Source: CALKZN01 sp050633785
GTDB taxonomy: Bacteria > Pseudomonadota > Gammaproteobacteria > Arenicellales > Arenicellaceae
DNA: 64,000 nt
Reading direction: 5' to 3'
NCBI GenBank assembly: GCA_050633785.1
Contig: JBOEHE010000053.1
Coordinates: 1 to 64,000, forward strand
The notes beneath the pieces were generated by a model. That model was not told the DNA's origin. It saw only the letters and a program-made list of their open reading frames with translations, and ran no database searches. Positions 32,276 through 41,200 of this stretch are shown piece by piece. The translations under genes were made by a program, and so were the position numbers. Position 1 is the first letter of the stretch; the number at the start of each line of letters is the position of its first letter.

Positions 32276-32910
32276 TGTGCGGCCGGTACGTCATATACAA
32301 TCAATTAACTGAGGAATTGATGGAAATGATGGGCGTTCGGATTCCTGCGAACTACAACGCTGCACCTACACAAATGTTGCCGGTGATACTCAATAAAAGC
32401 AATGGAGATCCTGAATTAATACTGGCTCGCTGGGGATTACTTCCACGCTGGGCAAATGACACAAAGATAAAACCATTCTTCAACGCTCGAGGTGATAATC
32501 TTGTAGGCAACAAAGTTTTCTGGGAGAGCCGGGACCGGCATTGCATTGTGCCGATGAGTGGATTTTATGAATGGTCAGAGCACGACAAGCAGCCGTACTA
32601 TATCTATTCACCAGACAACGAAAAAATATCAGTGGCGGGCCTTTGGCGCCAGTGGACAAATGGCGATGATGTTCTGGATACGTTTTGTGTCATTACTACA
32701 AAGCCACATCCGACATTGAGAGACATTCACCATCGTAGCCCGGTAATTTTGAACAATGAGGAGTGCGAGGAATGGCTGGCCAGTGATTACCAGGGTGGTG
32801 AGGGATTGTTAAGGGAATATGGTGGTAGTCTTGCCAAGCACCCGGTTTCTAAGGTGGTTAATAATGCTCGGAATAATTTGTCGCAGAATATTGAAGGCAT
32901 TCAGTTATAG
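32275..32910 (+). CDS. SOS-associated SRAP/YedK (HMCES) protein
   Basis: A 211-residue protein of the SRAP family that forms a covalent link with abasic sites in single-stranded DNA and shields them. The catalytic Cys2 follows Met in MCGRYV, NARGD is the family Asn, GFYEW holds the Glu and DIHHRSPVIL the His. Such proteins are often encoded next to UmuC or LexA-controlled genes. It overlaps umuC by one base and completes a three-gene SOS operon within the prophage. Confidence 0.92.
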   Translation: MCGRYVIYNQLTEELMEMMGVRIPANYNAAPTQMLPVILNKSNGDPELILARWGLLPRWANDTKIKPFFNARGDNLVGNKVFWESRDRHCIVPMSGFYEWSEHDKQPYYIYSPDNEKISVAGLWRQWTNGDDVLDTFCVITTKPHPTLRDIHHRSPVILNNEECEEWLASDYQGGEGLLREYGGSLAKHPVSKVVNNARNNLSQNIEGIQL

Positions 32911-32938
32911 AAAGTTAAAACATTATTTTAGTTAAATG

Positions 32939-33214
32939 TTATGTAATAGGGTAAATGTTCGTAATACACTTACCACAGGCCACTGATAAATCATCACCAA
33001 TCTCTAATAGGTCGTCAAACCCAATCATTTTAACGTCAGTTAGCTCATACTTCTCTATGCAGTCTACGCACAAATAAAGAGTCATTCCCGATTCGTCCTT
33101 TATAATATTAAATTCACTTTCGAATGTTCCGCTGTTCATAAAGCTATTGTGTAAATGACAACAAAGATGAACTATTCCTTGTTGTCCATGTTTCTCACAA
33201 ATAATAAGCCCCAT
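32939..33214 (-). CDS. probable immunity protein to adjacent RHS toxin
   Basis: A 91-residue protein with GAGG seven bases before its ATG and a start eight bases after the stop of the RHS gene. It has several cysteines and histidines in pairs (CEKHG, CCHLHN, CVDC, CGKC) that could bind zinc. No signal peptide is visible. The family is not recognised. The order toxin then small gene on the same strand is the rule for polymorphic toxins, so an immunity role is inferred. Since the toxin has a Sec signal, cytosolic immunity would protect against incoming or unexported toxin. Confidence 0.55.
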   Translation of the reverse strand: MGLIICEKHGQQGIVHLCCHLHNSFMNSGTFESEFNIIKDESGMTLYLCVDCIEKYELTDVKMIGFDDLLEIGDDLSVACGKCITNIYPIT

Positions 33215-33222
33215 TTTTTACC

Positions 33223-34116
33223 TCATTTGGTTTTTTTATATAATGTTCTAACAGTTTCTTTTGAACCGCCAGCCTTTAAAACATCTGCGCAATGGTGGAG
33301 GCAACTATTCTTTGATACGCTATAAGTACCTGTATCAGTCCCTATCAATTTCTTTTGCAATGAATTCGCTGCCTTAGTGTCTGGCAGCTTGAGGGTTAAT
33401 ACTGATGACGGTTTTGGAAGGTTTTTAGTATTTCGAATTGAGGTATTATGCGCTGCATCAGTAATAATTTGATCGGTTTCAGTATCTTTTACTTTGATGC
33501 TGTAGTGTGGCCCTGTATCAAGATCGTACTTTCTCAATTCTGCAGTTCCTGACTTATTTCTCTTAATAATTTGGAGGCTTTTTTTGACAAGTTTACTACT
33601 CATGCGCCTGACAGATAACAAGTCCGTTGCACCACCAGTGTAACGACCCGCCACCTCGGCAACACCTTCTTTGGCAAGGAAAATTACGAGTGGTATCAAT
33701 ATTGGTAGATTCCCATCGGGGTCAACATATTTATAAGGGTTATTGTTACCATAAACATAACGGTTGAAGGTTTTCCAATCTTCGGCACTCACTGGCATAG
33801 GGTCTATTCCGGTGAAACGCCCACTTGCAGGATCATACCAACGACCACCAAAATAGCTTAGGCCTATCTCTTCATCGTACATCTTGCCAGCAAAGCTTAA
33901 ATTGCTATTGCGCCGGACTTCTGTGTTGCTGTGCTCACCACCAAAGGGTAGATGTTCTATCTGCCATTCCAGGTTCCCTTGTTCATCAGTAGCCGCGAAT
34001 GGGGTGCCGTCAGCATCGGTATGGATATAGGTAACGCGAGTATCGTTTTGCGCTAGAGCCGGTAATATAATGAGCAGCATTAGCAATGCTGTTACAGTTT
34101 TAGAAAATAGCCCTTT
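33223..34116 (-). CDS. secreted mini-RHS toxin with papain-like C-terminal domain
   Basis: A 297-residue protein from the ATG at 34116 (a start at 34140 lacks a ribosome binding site). A Sec signal peptide (residues 1-24, ending ALAQ) precedes an RHS core of about 100 residues (YDEEIGLSYFGGRWYDPASG; NRYVYGNNNPYKYVDPDG ends it near 136). The last 160 residues differ between RHS proteins and form the toxin. Here HYSIKV near 213 and KNSCLHHCADVLKAGG near 275-290 suggest a permuted papain-like (LRAT/NlpC-like) fold with catalytic His and Cys. The whole-protein size is unusually small for RHS. It sits at the right end of the prophage with its own immunity candidate. Confidence 0.7.
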   Translation of the reverse strand, partial: KGLFSKTVTALLMLLIILPALAQNDTRVTYIHTDADGTPFAATDEQGNLEWQIEHLPFGGEHSNTEVRRNSNLSFAGKMYDEEIGLSYFGGRWYDPASGRFTGIDPMPVSAEDWKTFNRYVYGNNNPYKYVDPDGNLPILIPLVIFLAKEGVAEVAGRYTGGATDLLSVRRMSSKLVKKSLQIIKRNKSGTAELRKYDLDTGPHYSIKVKDTETDQIITDAAHNTSIRNTKNLPKPSSVLTLKLPDTKAANSLQKKLIGTDTGTYSVSKNSCLHHCADVLKAGGSKETVRTLYKKTK

Positions 34117-34682
34117 CATAAAATCAATCCCATTAATCATTTTAAAGTCGATGTTAGGCGGTATTCTCTATTAGAGATTGGAATCTGTCAATTTGGATGT
34201 TTACAAAGTTGTCCAGTTTCCCTGTGGATAACATTGTGAATATAATGCCAGTGCGAAGGAGGGCGTTGGTTTTGGTTGGGGTGATTAAAAAGTAAGCAAT
34301 TTTTAGATATAAATTCTATTTAAAATGGTACAAATGTTGGTTGTGTTTTTAATGCATGAACAATATCAAGCATAGTTAAGTTGAGTTATGATAAAATTTT
34401 TCTAGAAAATTATGGGCGTGGATTTTTATATTAAGTCTCACCAGAACCTATATTTTAATTGGGTTCAAATAATTAAATAATGGAATAATTGGTAAAAAAA
34501 CATATACAAAGTGCAATAAGTTGTACTAGACTTGAATTTTCCAGAATTCTAATGCGCTTCAGTGTTTCATCGCAGATGGGTGATTTATAGACTAATTCTG
34601 GTTTACACTATTGAACCAAGAGAATATAATCTCGCGCGTCAAATTGATTTTATAATTTAAAATATTACAAACGGATAATACA
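34117..34682 (+). other. AT-rich intergenic region, 566 bases
   Basis: This stretch between the RHS gene and the small gene at 34683 is very rich in A and T and has no supported coding frame on either strand. It probably carries the divergent promoters of both. One clear rightward promoter is at 34602-34630 (separate entry). The low GC content is typical of recently gained DNA. Confidence 0.7.
34602..34630 (+). promoter_or_regulatory. promoter of the small gene / ImmA-like operon
   Basis: TTTACA (34602-34607) and TATAAT (34625-34630) are exactly 17 bases apart. This is the best consensus promoter in the right part of the prophage. The next start codon is 50 bases downstream. Confidence 0.75.
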
Positions 34683-34865
34683 ATGAGTGATTTAAATACA
34701 CGTTTCAACAATGCTGTTGCTAGTGCTGCAAGTGATTGTGATCTTGATGTAAAGTTCTCCTTGTTTGAAGATGCTATTGATAGTAAAGATGAGGTTAAGG
34801 AAGAGTTCATTATGGCTCAAAAAATGTTAGAGGATGAATTTTCATTGGATCATTTAGCTGAATAG
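34683..34865 (+). CDS. small acidic protein upstream of ImmA-like gene
   Basis: A 60-residue, strongly acidic, helical protein (KFSLFEDAIDSKDEVKEEF) with CGGATAATAC before the ATG, a weak ribosome binding site. It is not a helix-turn-helix protein, unlike the usual partner of ImmA/IrrE genes. The next gene starts 15 bases later, so both share the promoter at 34602. It may be the partner, inhibitor or antitoxin of the following protein. Confidence 0.55.
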   Translation: MSDLNTRFNNAVASAASDCDLDVKFSLFEDAIDSKDEVKEEFIMAQKMLEDEFSLDHLAE

Positions 34866-34880
34866 ACTGAGCATAGGTAC

Positions 34881-35516
34881 ATGGACAGTATATACTTGGA
34901 AGCCATTAAGGCTGGCAGAGATATCTACAGTCTTCTTGATGATGACTGTAAAACTCCTATAGTTCCTGCTCTCCCTTTACATAAAGGAGTTCATTGTTAC
35001 GATACCCAAGAGAATTCAAGGGGTTTAATACAAGCAACTTCAAAATATTGCCAAGCAGATATTTTTGTATCTCGCCTTCCTGTATCAAAAATAGCAGCAT
35101 TAATGATCCTGAAAACAACTAGTGAAAGGAAATTAGCTAACATAGGCTACTCTAAAGACCTTAATACATGTTGGGCGAGATTTGTTTTGTGTAAAGAACT
35201 AGCTCATGTTGCTTTGTCAAAAGAAGAAAATAAAAGTAGTAGCACTGATCAGATTGATGATTTGATAACTGGTTTAATAAATGGGTCAAGCCACAACAAT
35301 CAACTGCAAATAGAAAATATTGCTTACTGGGCAGCAACCGAAATGCTGCTGCCTAAGTCTTCAGTTGATGAAATTAGACAAGATTATACTCCTTACAATT
35401 GCGATGAGCTTAAAATAGCAAAGTCATATAAGGTTCCAGTTAAAGTTATACAATTTAGACTGACCAGTTCTGTGGATGACATATTTGAAAAGGTCTACAA
35501 AGAGTTATCTGATTAG
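34881..35516 (+). CDS. ImmA/IrrE-like protein with altered metal site
   Basis: A 211-residue protein. RFVLCKELAHVAL (residues 100-112) aligns with the HExxH helix of ImmA/IrrE peptidases, but the first His is replaced by Lys105 (KELAH, keeping Glu106 and His109). The downstream IENIAYWAATEMLLP (144-158), with Glu145, matches the family third-ligand helix EreAnrFAxxLLMP. ImmA cleaves phage repressors to trigger induction. With the changed ligand, activity may be lost or need another metal. The upstream small acidic gene would be its partner. Confidence 0.6.
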   Translation: MDSIYLEAIKAGRDIYSLLDDDCKTPIVPALPLHKGVHCYDTQENSRGLIQATSKYCQADIFVSRLPVSKIAALMILKTTSERKLANIGYSKDLNTCWARFVLCKELAHVALSKEENKSSSTDQIDDLITGLINGSSHNNQLQIENIAYWAATEMLLPKSSVDEIRQDYTPYNCDELKIAKSYKVPVKVIQFRLTSSVDDIFEKVYKELSD

Positions 35517-35558
35517 ATTTTTTAAGTAAAGTATTTGATGTTGAATCTTATTTATCTG

Positions 35559-36140
35559 TCATAACTCTTCCTGTGCATCCTTCCAAGCCTTATTAATTTT
35601 AGCCGAAAATTCATCATCGCCACCTCGGTCTGGGTGATTATCTGAAATCATCTTTTTCCATTGTTTTTTCACTACTGCAATATCATTAACACTATCATCT
35701 AGATTGAGAATAGAGCGCCAATTTTCTGTTGGGGCGGGTAGGGAGTTGAGCCCACGAAATTCTGTTTTCACCAGGTTTATTCCGCCATGGCGTAACATTG
35801 TTCGTTTGGCACCAATGCACTTAAATATTGCCTGTAAATTACATTCAACTTTATTGTACCGATCAATGGGAATGCAACAGCTTTCACCGTCCCACACAAA
35901 ATAAACGCATACGCCTGGGTCATCGGGTTGTGTATCAGTCAGACTGTAGTTTGACGATATGACAATGGATTCAACCTTTTTACCACTGTCTTTAGCAAAC
36001 AGATTCAATTCATTGTTTACGTTCTCTAAAGCCTGAAAAAGAGAGGTTGAAAACCGGCTTGATTCCCTGTGTTTAGTTCTATGGAAACCAGGTAACCATT
36101 GGAGTGGAAATGCTGATGCATTGACGAAGGTTTTACTCAT
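35559..36140 (-). CDS. C-terminal J-domain protein near the attachment site
   Basis: A 193-residue protein. The last 55 residues are a J-domain (NLDDSVNDIAVVKKQWKKMI then DNHPDRGG), with the HPD motif at 169-171 that stimulates DnaK. The first 135 residues form a separate domain that I do not recognise (VESIVISSNYSLTD and CVYFVWDGESCCIPIDRYNK). C-terminal J-domain proteins of this size occur in mobile elements. A role in phage DNA replication through DnaK, or in defence, is inferred. It is the last gene before the tmRNA gene. Confidence 0.75.
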   Translation of the reverse strand: MSKTFVNASAFPLQWLPGFHRTKHRESSRFSTSLFQALENVNNELNLFAKDSGKKVESIVISSNYSLTDTQPDDPGVCVYFVWDGESCCIPIDRYNKVECNLQAIFKCIGAKRTMLRHGGINLVKTEFRGLNSLPAPTENWRSILNLDDSVNDIAVVKKQWKKMISDNHPDRGGDDEFSAKINKAWKDAQEEL

Positions 36141-36314
36141 GATGTATTCCTATTAAATAAGGTGTCGAGCACAGAGAAATGTGCCGATAGAATCGGGTTA
36201 TTTGATTTGAAAATGCTGTCATTAATGCTGTCATTCCATTGACAAATGTTGACCAATAAATACCAACTAGGGCAGCTTACATCCGTGTAAGTTGTTGATT
36301 TTACTGCCTTTTGT
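36141..36314 (-). other. prophage right end next to tmRNA; attachment region
   Basis: No gene is seen here. The tmRNA 3' end at 36315 is the junction with the host, so one att site (core in the tmRNA acceptor/T-arm) lies at this edge. Two 11-base direct repeats ATGCTGTCATT at 36213-36223 and 36225-36235, 12 bases apart, could be arm-type sites for an integrase. The partner att site is outside the window. Confidence 0.5.
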
Positions 36315-36678
36315 TGGTGGAGGCGGCGGGGATCGAACCCGCGTCCACAAGCCCTCCGCACATCGGATCTACATGTTTAGTTTGTCTTTAATTTAGCTGT
36401 CAGCACCTGGACAAACGCACGTGTTTAACAGTGAGTCAGCTTGCGTTTTAACCGTTGTTTAACCGACACAAACAACTGGCGATTTCATGTGTTATGACGT
36501 TCCAAATCACAGGCCATGAAAAACCCGTGCGGAACGACGTCAGCTGTTTCTTAGGCAGCTAGAGCGTAGGCGTTATCGTCGTTTGCAACTATAACAATTG
36601 TAGATGGATTTCAGAGGAACTCTACACCTCTACATGCACCGAAGGTTTTGCGACCCATGTCGAAGCCATGTCGCCCCC
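36315..36678 (-). ncRNA. ssrA: tmRNA (ssrA), 364 nt
   Basis: The transfer-messenger RNA frees stalled ribosomes and tags the unfinished protein for destruction. The 5' end GGGGGCGACATGG (from 36678) pairs with the 3' CGCCTCCACCA (ending 36315), forming the Ala-tRNA-like acceptor. The T-arm GGGTTCGATCCC is intact. The tag frame at 36586-36551 encodes ANDDNAYALAA then TAA, the gammaproteobacterial tag. Because the 3' end is complete, integration at this site left the gene functional. Confidence 0.97.
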
Positions 36679-36706
36679 GTAAACTGGGAATACGTTCAGT
36701 CACGGT

Positions 36707-36735
36707 AGTATATGGGGTTGATCCCGGGTAATCAA
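36707..36735 (-). promoter_or_regulatory. ssrA promoter
   Basis: On the minus strand TTGATT (36735-36730) and TATACT (36712-36707) are 17 bases apart. The start would lie about 20 bases before the mature tmRNA 5' end, which RNase P generates. Confidence 0.75.
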
Positions 36736-36771
36736 AGGGTTATTTGTCGAATTTTAATCCAGGGCGGTAGA

Positions 36772-37530
36772 TTATAGAACGGCAATGGGTAGCAGCTTTG
36801 ATGATTTGCTGTTGGCCAGTGGTTTTGTCGTTTCACCATGATAGGTGAACACTAATGAATATTTGTTCTGGTCGGTGGTGTTTGCGCCTGCTGCATGGAA
36901 GCAGTGGGCGCTGAATAGCAGGCAGTCACCGGCATTCAAATCAACATGTTGTGCCAAGGACAGTCGGGTTTGATTGGACGGGTGATCCTCAAGCAGGAAC
37001 TGAGCTTCGTCTAATGCATCTTCTTCGATTTCCCAACGATGTGAACCTGGCAAAACCAACATGCCACCATTTTCTTTTTTCTCATCGCCCAGAGCCAGCC
37101 AGGCATTGATCAGATATTTGTTACTGAAACTCCAGTAGCGGGTATCACGATGCCAATTGGTTCGGCTGCTGAATTCAGGTTGTTTGGTCATCACACAGTT
37201 ATGGTGGTTGGGGTTGATGTATAATGACTGAGCTTGTAACAGTTGCTGAATGTTCTGAGTGAGCTCTGAGCTGGTAGCCCAATTCCGGTAAGCAGGATCA
37301 CGGTGATAGGCATCCAACAAACGCCGGGTGGTGGTGCCTCCAGGGGCATTCACTGAGTCTGGTGCGCCGGGGTAATGGACGTCGGCTTCCAGTTCAAATG
37401 GCCGTTTGCGGTCGGTTAATTGTTGCTGCGTAACCTGGCGCATATGATCAATTGTCTGGCTATCTGCCGCTTGTTGCAGGATCAGATAGCCATTGATAAT
37501 AAAGTGATTGACTTGAGTTTGTGTCAGCAT
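36772..37530 (-). CDS. phytanoyl-CoA dioxygenase (PhyH) family protein
   Basis: A 252-residue non-heme iron and 2-oxoglutarate dependent oxygenase. His127 and Asp129 in NWHRDTRYW are two iron ligands, and a His in HCFHAAG (209 or 212) is the third. NGGMLVLPGSHRW is the family strand after the active site. Members hydroxylate lipids, ectoine-type solutes or other small molecules. The substrate cannot be read here. It is the first host gene past tmRNA, transcribed leftward with queF upstream of it. Confidence 0.85.
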   Translation of the reverse strand: MLTQTQVNHFIINGYLILQQAADSQTIDHMRQVTQQQLTDRKRPFELEADVHYPGAPDSVNAPGGTTTRRLLDAYHRDPAYRNWATSSELTQNIQQLLQAQSLYINPNHHNCVMTKQPEFSSRTNWHRDTRYWSFSNKYLINAWLALGDEKKENGGMLVLPGSHRWEIEEDALDEAQFLLEDHPSNQTRLSLAQHVDLNAGDCLLFSAHCFHAAGANTTDQNKYSLVFTYHGETTKPLANSKSSKLLPIAVL

Positions 37531-37568
37531 AGGGCGATTGGGCTTTGATTTTTTGGGAGCTTCCCGGT

Positions 37569-37958
37569 TTAGGGTAATTCTACTTTAACCGGAGGTGTCC
37601 AGTTATCGGCTCGATGCTCGGCAACTACGGTGGTAAAAATGCCACCACGTACATTCCAATTGGCAGTCAGGCGCATAAAGCGTGGTTGTGTGAGTTTTAC
37701 CAGATCTGACAGAATTTCATTGGTCATTTTTTCATGGAAGCCACCGACTTCGCGAAAGGTCCAGAAATACATCTTCAGACTTTTAAGTTCTACACAGTTT
37801 TCTTCGGGTACATATTCAATCACAAAGTTGGCGAAATCAGGCTGTCCAGTGAGAGGGCACAGGCAGGTGAATTCCGGGACAGTGATGCGGATGGTATAAT
37901 CGTTTTCCGGGTTCGGGTTGGGGAAAGATTGTAAGTCTTTTGAAGGTTTAGTGCTCAT
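37569..37958 (-). CDS. queF: NADPH-dependent preQ0 reductase QueF (type I)
   Basis: A 129-residue enzyme that reduces 7-cyano-7-deazaguanine to preQ1 in queuosine tRNA modification. The catalytic Cys34 is in FTCLCPLTGQPDFA with Asp41, and YFWTFREVGGFHE supplies His and Glu. The length is that of the short, single-domain QueF rather than the long E. coli form. It is on the same strand as the PhyH gene, 38 bases upstream of it, and is divergent from smc. Confidence 0.95.
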   Translation of the reverse strand: MSTKPSKDLQSFPNPNPENDYTIRITVPEFTCLCPLTGQPDFANFVIEYVPEENCVELKSLKMYFWTFREVGGFHEKMTNEILSDLVKLTQPRFMRLTANWNVRGGIFTTVVAEHRADNWTPPVKVELP

Positions 37959-38254
37959 GGTGTTAGGTCGATTTTCCTAGTGTTTGCTGAATTTATGTTA
38001 ACAAATAATGACGAAACAAAAATTTTCTGTTTTCATCGCCGTGATTTTAACTTACTCTACGCCATTAGGCTAAACTAACGTGTAAAGTTTGTGCGTTTTT
38101 TACCCATACTTTTTTGATGCTGTTTTTGTAATCAATTTAGTGACCCGTGAAACCGAATCAAAAAGAGTTGGATAGCCATAGTGTACACCCTTGTTATAAT
38201 TGAATCGCAACGACCTATTGATTGCAGATGCATTGTTTTTGTTTGAAATTATAG
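37959..38254 (+). promoter_or_regulatory. queF/smc divergent promoter region
   Basis: This 296-base gap separates two divergent genes. TGTTATAAT at 38192-38200 is an extended -10 element for the smc operon, without a good -35. Nothing else specific is seen. Confidence 0.5.
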
Positions 38255-41200
38255 ATGCGGCTTAAATATATTAAGCTGTCAGGCTTTAAATCATTTGTAG
38301 ATACCACCAAGGTGAACCTACCAGCGAATCTGGTGGGCGTCGTGGGGCCAAATGGCTGTGGAAAATCCAATGTGATTGACGCCATACGTTGGGTCATGGG
38401 TGAATCGTCAGCAAAAACCCTGCGTGGCGACAGCATGGAAGATGTTATTTTTAATGGTTCGGTTACCCGCAAACCTGTCAGCAAGGCTTCTGTAGAGCTG
38501 GTTTTTGATAACAAAGATGGAACCGCTCCTGGTGCATATGCCAAATACAATGAAATCTCGATCAAACGGGAATTGGTGCGTGAAGCAGGTTCAAAATATT
38601 TTATCAATGGGGTAAAAGCTCGACGTAAAGACATCAGTGACTTGTTTTTGGGTACCGGTTTGGGTCCTCGTTCGTATTCGATTATTGAGCAAGGCATGGT
38701 TAGTCGAATAGTTGAATCTAAACCTGAAGATCTTCGTGTTCTGATTGAAGAAGCGGCGGGTATTTCCAAATATAAAGACCGGCGCCGTGATACTGAAAAC
38801 CGCATTCGTCACACGATGGATAATCTGGCGAGAGTGGAAGATATAGTTGGAGAATTGGAAACCCAGTTACGTCGTCTTAAACGTCAGGCCAATTCAGCTG
38901 AGCGTTATAAAACCCTCAAAGAAGAGCTGCGTCAACAAGATGAGCAGCTTGTGACTTTAAAGTGGTTTGAGTTGGACCAACGTTTGCAAAAAGACACTCA
39001 AGAGGTGACTCGTTTAGAAACAGAGTTGGAGTTGCGAGTTTCGGAGCAGCGCAACGTCGAAACGAATATTGAGACGATGCGTGAACAGCAGGTTGAGTTG
39101 ACTGAGTCCATGAACGCTGTTCAGGGTGATTATTATAAGATTGGTGGCGAGATAACGGCCTTGGAACAGAAGATCCAACACGCCAAAGAAACCCGTCAAC
39201 AGCAGCGCAATGAGTTGCAACGTTTGCAAAGCTCCCAAAATGAAGCGCAACAGCATTTATTATCTGATGAAAGGCGCTTGGAGGAAGTGGTTTTAAGTTT
39301 GGAGGAAATTACGCCTCAGGCTGAAGAAATTTTGCAGGAACATCAGCAGGTGATGCAGGTTTTTCTGCAGGCGGAAAAAACCTATTCGACGTGGCAGAAT
39401 GATTGGGAAACCCTGACCGAAGAGTCAACGGTGCCTGAAAAAGAACGCAGTGTGCAAACGGCATTAGTGGACAGTTTGCAGCAGTCTATCAAGGTTGCTA
39501 CAGAGCGAGAGTCACGGGCAAAGGGTTTGTTGTCTGAAATTGAAAGCAATATCGATATACAGCAGATTGAACAGCAAAAGGCCAGAGCTGAAGCTGCTCA
39601 ATATGAAGCTGAGCAATTGGAAGAACAGGTCACGCAATTGGATGAACAGGTCAGTACTACACGTGCCGAGCTGGAGCGTTTGCGCGATAGCTATAATACT
39701 GTCAGGCATCGCTTGCAGGATGATTCGGCACGGCTAAATTCTTTGCGGGAAATGCGCCAACACTTGTTGGGCAAAGACGATGATACCCTGAACAAATGGC
39801 TGAAATTACGGAATTTGGATCAATCCCCTCGTTTGCTGGACTCAGTTCATGTGACTGAGGGTTGGGAGCCGGCAGTCGAAGCATTGCTGGGGGATAAACT
39901 GACAGCCATAGAGGTAGACTCTCTGTCATCAGTGACTGACGCTGTTGCAGAAATCGACGGTTTTGCGATCAATGTATTTAATGCCGCAGAGCCACAAGAT
40001 AAAGTTCCAGCAGGTAAATACCCACTGCTGTTGGATAAAATACAGAGCAAAATCAATATTCAACCATGGTTGCAATCTGTGTATGCTGCCAGCTCATTGA
40101 CAGAAGCATTAAGCTGGCAATCGGAGTTGGCCAGTCATGAAATAGTTGTAACAAACGCCGGAGAAGTCATTGGTGCCAACTGGTTGAGTCTGGGTGTTGC
40201 TGCGCAGACAGGGCAGGGCTTGCTGAAGCAGGACGCCGAAATTGAAAGTCTGGAAAAAGTGGTTGCCAAAACGGAAGCCGAATTTGATGGTTTGCGCCTT
40301 AAAGGTGAGCAGAAGAAAGAACAACTTGCACAAATGGAACAGCAGCGTCAGCAGCTCAGAGAACAATATCGTGCTCAGTCGCAAAGCAGTCAGGCCCTGC
40401 AGAATGATTATGCACGAACTGAGGCGAAGAATTCTGAATGGATCACTCGTCGGGAACAATTGACAATCGAGATAACGGAATTGACTCAAGAGTTGCTGGT
40501 GAGTCAACAAGGTCTGGAAGAAGCGCGTGATAAGCTTGAACAAGCCACTCTGGCCAGTCATGAATTTGATCAACGCCGAGCGGAATTGTCGCAGCAACGA
40601 GACGTGGTTCGTGATGCTCTTGAGCGTTCAAGAGCCGAAGAACAACAGGCTCGAGAGCGTATGCAGCAACAGCAAGTGCAGCAACAAGGGTATTTGAATA
40701 ATAAGCAGTCATTGCAGGAAAGCATCCAGCGTTTGCAGGCTCAGTTGGAACAGCAGTTGGAACGTACTGCTGAATTAGAGGAGATGCTTGCTGAGCAAGA
40801 TTTGTCGCAGTCCTTGAGTGAAGAATTGAATGCTTTGCTGGAAAAACGTCTGATCGTTGAAAAAGATTTGTCAAAAAAGCGCTCTGCATTGGCGGAACAT
40901 GAAAACACGATGCGGGAAATCAGTCAGCAGAGAAGCGGTTTTGATCAACAGGCTCAGACTGTCCGAACATCTCTGGAACAATTGCGCATTCAAAGTAAGG
41001 AAGTGGCTGTGCGGCGCGATACGTATGCTGAACAATTGCAAAACTCTATTGAAGAGATGGCGGCGCTTGCACAAACGCTGCCAGAAGAAGCAAATGTTGC
41101 TGATTGTGAAGCTGAAATTGAAAGTTTGAGGGTTAAGATTGATCGAATCGGCCCAGTTAACCTGGTGGCCATTGAAGAGTACGAAGAGTGCTCGGAGCGT

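Noticed and set aside
36137..36361. A 74-codon minus-strand frame at the prophage end
   Set aside because: It overlaps the tmRNA 3' end and the J-domain start. The sequence is RNA structure, not protein.
38215..38805. A 196-codon minus-strand frame at the start of smc
   Set aside because: It is a mirror frame of the highly conserved SMC ATP-binding region and has no family resemblance.
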